Origin: an uncultured Alphaproteobacteria bacterium
GTDB taxonomy: Bacteria; Pseudomonadota; Alphaproteobacteria; Micavibrionales; Micavibrionaceae
NCBI GenBank assembly: GCA_946480475.1
Contig: CAMLJM010000041.1
Span: 1-17,502, forward strand
Reading direction: 5' to 3'
Length of the DNA: 17,502 nt
Made by a program: the position numbers and the translations under genes. Under the pieces are notes generated by a model. It was not told the origin of the DNA, made no database searches, and saw only the letters and a list, made by a program, of their open reading frames with translations. The stretch's first letter is position 1; the number at the start of each line of letters is the position of its first letter. This document shows, one piece after another, positions 17,493 to 17,502 of the stretch.

Positions 17493-17502
17493 CCTTCGGG
17501 GG

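Overview
The window looks like an alphaproteobacterial chromosome with roughly balanced base composition. It is built around the lower TCA cycle locus. On the + strand, in order, lie sucC (succinyl-CoA synthetase beta), sucD (alpha), sucA (2-oxoglutarate dehydrogenase E1) and sucB (dihydrolipoyl succinyltransferase, E2). This order is the usual alphaproteobacterial sucCDAB arrangement, but every junction is interrupted by other genes. The organism assignment is an inference from gene order and protein character, not from a search.

Layout. Bases 1-1912 hold the N-terminal 637 residues of a large coiled-coil protein on the - strand that runs off the left edge. A 227-bp divergent promoter region follows, with a 20-bp palindrome and possible alternative leader hairpins. 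Next come sucC with a terminator-like hairpin, an unrecognised 160-aa gene, and a convergent - strand gene for a membrane-anchored cell-wall hydrolase joining an M23 (LytM) peptidase to a lytic-transglycosylase-like domain. Then sucD. After sucD lies an intergenic region with a long imperfect hairpin, followed by two tandem paralogous genes of no recognised family (7015-8189), then sucA. The start codon of a DUF2946-type gene overlaps the sucA stop codon by one base. It is followed by a TonB-dependent outer-membrane receptor and a PepSY-TM membrane protein whose start overlaps the receptor stop, giving a likely metal (iron or copper) acquisition cassette read through from sucA. A gene with a CoiA-like Cys/His cluster follows with its own TTGACA-type promoter, then sucB and a clear rho-independent terminator at the right edge.

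How the genes work together. SucA and SucB are two of the three components of the 2-oxoglutarate dehydrogenase complex. E3 (lpd) is not in the window and would be expected downstream, although the terminator means it would not simply be read through. SucC and SucD convert the succinyl-CoA product to succinate with nucleotide triphosphate formation. The DUF2946, receptor and PepSY genes look like a metal uptake and reduction module attached to E1 expression. The hydrolase, the 160-aa gene, the tandem paralogues and the CoiA-like gene have no evident link to the TCA cycle.

No tRNA, rRNA, CRISPR array, insertion sequence or phage structural gene was seen. The most unusual items are the tandem paralogue pair, the metal cassette coupled to sucA, the duplicated His pattern in the PepSY protein, and the hairpin after sucD.
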